Assembly (NCBI GenBank): GCA_013400155.1
Contig: VXBM01001975.1
Coordinates: forward strand, 1 to 64,000
Length of the DNA stretch: 64,000 nucleotides
Origin: Helopsaltes ochotensis
Lineage: Eukaryota > Chordata > Aves > Passeriformes > Locustellidae
Direction of reading: 5' to 3'
A program made the translations under genes and the position numbers. The number at the start of each line of letters is the position of its first letter. The stretch's first letter is position 1. The notes under the pieces were generated by a model. It saw only the letters and a list, made by a program, of their open reading frames with translations. It did no database searches and was not told where the DNA came from. Shown in pieces: positions 60,901 to 64,000 of the stretch.

Positions 60901-63900
60901 AAAAACCACCACCACCCCCCCTCATTTTAAAACTGTCTGATTCATAATGTGATCATTGTTTCTCTGGCTAATTACTGCTGTCTATGCCAGTGGGAAGCCT
61001 TGCTGTAAAGCTGCAGGAGCGTGCACCTTTCATCTGCGCGGACTTTTTGGAGATTGTGCCAGACAAAAGAAGAGCAGGGGAAAAAAAAAATAGAAAAGGT
61101 CTAAGTCTATTTTTCTAGGAGCAAAATCAGTGGAGTACATAATACACTCTCTGTATCTGTTGAGTTTGCACTGATACACGAGTCGCTGGTCACAGGCAGC
61201 AGTGTCAATGTGACAACCAGGTTCATGTGCCTGGTGCCACTCAAAATAGCCCCTCTGAACCTTGGACCCTGTCCAGACTAGTCAAAGACAAATGTGTTTT
61301 AACTTAGACCATTTTTGGTTTATGCTTTGGAAGTATTCTTCCATTTCGTAGCTGAGCCAGTCACGTGGCCAGAAGTTTACAGATAGGTAGAGGAAAAAGA
61401 GAGCAAAACCTGAGTGAAGCACAAGGAAAAAAAATACATATGGGGAAAAATTAAATTCACATCACTGGAAACAGGAATATTTTAGAGATTTGGGTATGTT
61501 TATTGGAACTTGGAAAGATATACCCACATAGTAACAGAAAGATTACACACTCTTTTATTCTTCAAGCAGCAGCAGAGGTTTCCAATTTTACCTTTGGTAT
61601 ATTTACGGTGTTTGCTCTCTACCGTAGCTCTACAATAGCACTGGCAAAATGGCAAAAAATAACTCCTGAGAATGAGCATTTCCCTGAATAGGCTTCATTA
61701 CAGTTGGAATTTGAGAGAAATTTTCCATGGAAAAATAGGGGGTGATACTGAATCCTTTTAAAATGTAAATCCCACAGTAGTGAAATAAAACAAGTATTAA
61801 AGGATTTAAAATGAAAATGACAGAAAAGCCTGATCATTGAAATATAAACCATGTTTTTATGTTACATGTATTCATTAAATTATGTATGAAATATAATTTT
61901 GAGGGGAAAACCAAGAAGTTAATATTACAAGACCATAGATTTTAAAAGCTGCCAATTAAAGGAGACACAAATCATCAGCTTTACCAATTTGTTTTGATCC
62001 CTTCCTGCTGACATTAACATAAATGTTGACATAAACTCTGCTGGGAAAAGGAATAGGACACACATAGAAGTACAGAAGTTTAGCAAAATTCCTGAAGACC
62101 ACAGAACATATTTGTTTTAGAATTTAGCACATTTTTCTTGAGCATGAATTAAGCACATATTTTATAGTTCATTATTAATGCAATCATCTCACTATTTATT
62201 TTTCAATGGAATCTTCTGCAGTTTCTTTGTCATGAACTCCAGAATTCTGCTGCTTTTTGATTCACAAGTAGAATTTTACTTTTAAAAAAATACTGCAAGT
62301 TAATAATAAGTGAAAAGTCTCTTCAGAGTTTAAAGTGCTACATCTAATCTGCTAAAACTTCAAGCAAATCAAGTTTAGCAACCTAGATGATGTTGTTAAG
62401 AGAAGATACAAGGAAGGGGTGACTGATTTGATTCTCAGAGGACTATCTTTGAAATCCCATTGTAAGTTAACTTAGAAAAAATTACCCCATTTTTTCATTA
62501 CAGTCCTGCAGCTAAAAGCCTGACATAAATTTTAATGAAATCATTTGAAAAGGCAGAGATCAAGAGAAAAATGTCCAATACACTTAGTAATTTGGGCCTT
62601 TATATATATTTTTTACCCCCAAAGTAGGCTATCCTTATTTTATCCCAAGCAGTAAGAAGGAATAACCCTCACAGACTATTTTTTATGATTATCACAGCTG
62701 TGAAGAGTTGTCATGAATATATATACTCTTATACAAAGTTCACTTACCAGAAGATTAGCAGCATTTTATTGAATTTAATGCCTGGTCACCCTGCACCAGC
62801 AGCATTCTTCAAGGCCAAAATATTTATCCAACAATACAGGATGGTGTATATAATCCATACAAGATGACATGATTCCTGAATATAAGTTCCCTGTTTAAGG
62901 GATGAATAAACATGTAATCAACAAATTAGTTTCTTGAGTATCTTGGTGAGGTTGGATTAACAAAAGGGAATTTTAAAAAAGTAATGGAGAGAAGCTGTAG
63001 TCCAGTACTTGGTACAGGAAAGAGTTTCTAAAGAATAGCAGAAGAAAAATGAGAATAAAAAGGATGGAGAGGAGATGAAATAAGTACTCACAGCAGAGTG
63101 ACAAAGGAGAAATGAGATAATCACCAAAGAAGAGAAGAACTTGAGGGCTTTGAGAGGCAAGTGCAACAATAAGAAACCTGGAAAACTGTACAAAAGAAGG
63201 AAGAAAGTGAAATAATCAGGGACACACAAGGGGCTGATTGGGTTTTTGTCACTGAAATGTACAGTGAAAATTGCAGTCCATCTAAATAGAAGAGTCCTAA
63301 AAGTGGCAATAATTCGGACAACAATGAATAAATATGACAGTCACAAGTGGAATTGTGTCATACCACTTCTGTTTTGCTCAGCCTAGGCTAAATGTCTCAG
63401 AAAACTCTTCAAAACCATGCAAAAGTCTATTTGCAGTTAATGCACTGATATGGGTGTCTGTTTATTTTAAACTGATCAAAAATGCTCTTCAAAAAAAAAA
63501 AGTATCTTTTTACCCTCAGTGCCTGGCTGGCAATGGCACTGTTACAGCACGTGGTGATGTCTGCTGGTTTCTTTCTCTCCAGCACCAGCAGAAATTATTT
63601 GAGGAGGAAGGGCCCTGACGGAGATCACGCAGTTTGCAGCCTTCCTCTGGCACAGCCCAGAATAATCTAAAAGCTCTAATCCAAACAGCCTGACCACAAA
63701 GCAAGTGTGGATTTCAGATCGCACTCAAGGAATAGTATAAATCTATCCATTTACTTCGGGAGGCTTTCAAACACTTTTGAGTATCCCCGCAGCAATTCTG
63801 TAAATAAGCCTTTGAGCTCTGTTTTACATGGAGAATATTATGGAGACTTGCTTTTCACGAGAAAACGAACAGGACTTGACTTTATGGGGTCCTGTGGCAG

Positions 63901-64000
63901 TTGAATTCTCCTGAAACACACACATGAATGAAGGTATGAGATCTTTAACAAACCTGATACCCTTAAAACCTACCTTTTTCTTCCTCCGTATTTCACTCTC
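57908..64000. other. Unique noncoding sequence to the window end, no gene seen
   Basis: No gene is supported. Seen here: a (GA)5 at about 58984-58995; a purine tract at 60438-60505; CCACCACCACC then a C-run at about 60906-60921; AT-rich sequence at 61740-62300; and a purine-rich stretch at 62980-63200. The 103-codon frame at 58563-58874 and the 90-94-codon frames near 62957-63618 show no family resemblance. Confidence 0.55.
60438..60505. repeat. Polypurine low-complexity tract (GAGA/GGAAA)
   Basis: Sixty-eight bases with only three pyrimidines (60444, 60451, 60476), mostly AGAGAGGAGAGGAAAG-like words. The minus frame at 60411-60632 reads Ser/Leu/Phe-rich low complexity through it and is not a gene. 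Confidence 0.9.

Overview
This window looks like noncoding nuclear DNA from a bird, probably a songbird or close relative. The best evidence is five 5'-truncated CR1 LINE fragments, the dominant interspersed repeat of bird genomes, two of which (3743-3804 and 57811-57895) are only the 3' tail in the typical avian form. There is also a solitary ERV long terminal repeat whose text I recall as resembling passerine LTRs. I found no bacterial or phage organisation: no operons, no Shine-Dalgarno-led ORFs, and coding density is essentially zero. Base composition is moderately AT-rich, with many A or T runs and scattered microsatellites.

Layout: 1-3742 is unique sequence with one possible ancient repeat. 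3743-3804 is a CR1 tail on the minus strand, followed by an isolated CpG-dense block at 3950-4217. 4235-15365 is unique sequence apart from a long polypyrimidine tract (7787-7911). 15366-15435 is a 35-bp tandem duplication. 21860-22806 holds two further possible ancient repeat copies. 23543-23800 is a plus-strand CR1. 26281-26320 is a four-copy array of a 10-mer built on GTTAAC. 41671-42105 is the largest CR1 (minus strand), with a frame-broken remnant of the reverse-transcriptase C-terminus. 47083-47890 is the solo LTR (minus strand, flanking GGCTC duplications). 51390-51562 and 57811-57895 are the last two CR1 fragments, and 52977-53126 is a tract made almost only of A and C. The rest is unique sequence in which I see no gene.

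No open reading frame in the window is convincing as a host gene. The longest (165 codons, minus strand 16682-17179; 151 codons, plus strand 50592-51047) resemble no family I know and are compatible with chance in 64 kb. The only recognisable protein-coding sequence is decayed CR1 ORF2. The window is therefore best read as part of a large intron or a gene-poor intergenic region. Any function would have to lie in noncoding elements or very short exons, which cannot be confirmed from one sequence. I found no tRNA, rRNA or CRISPR, and no undescribed multi-gene system.
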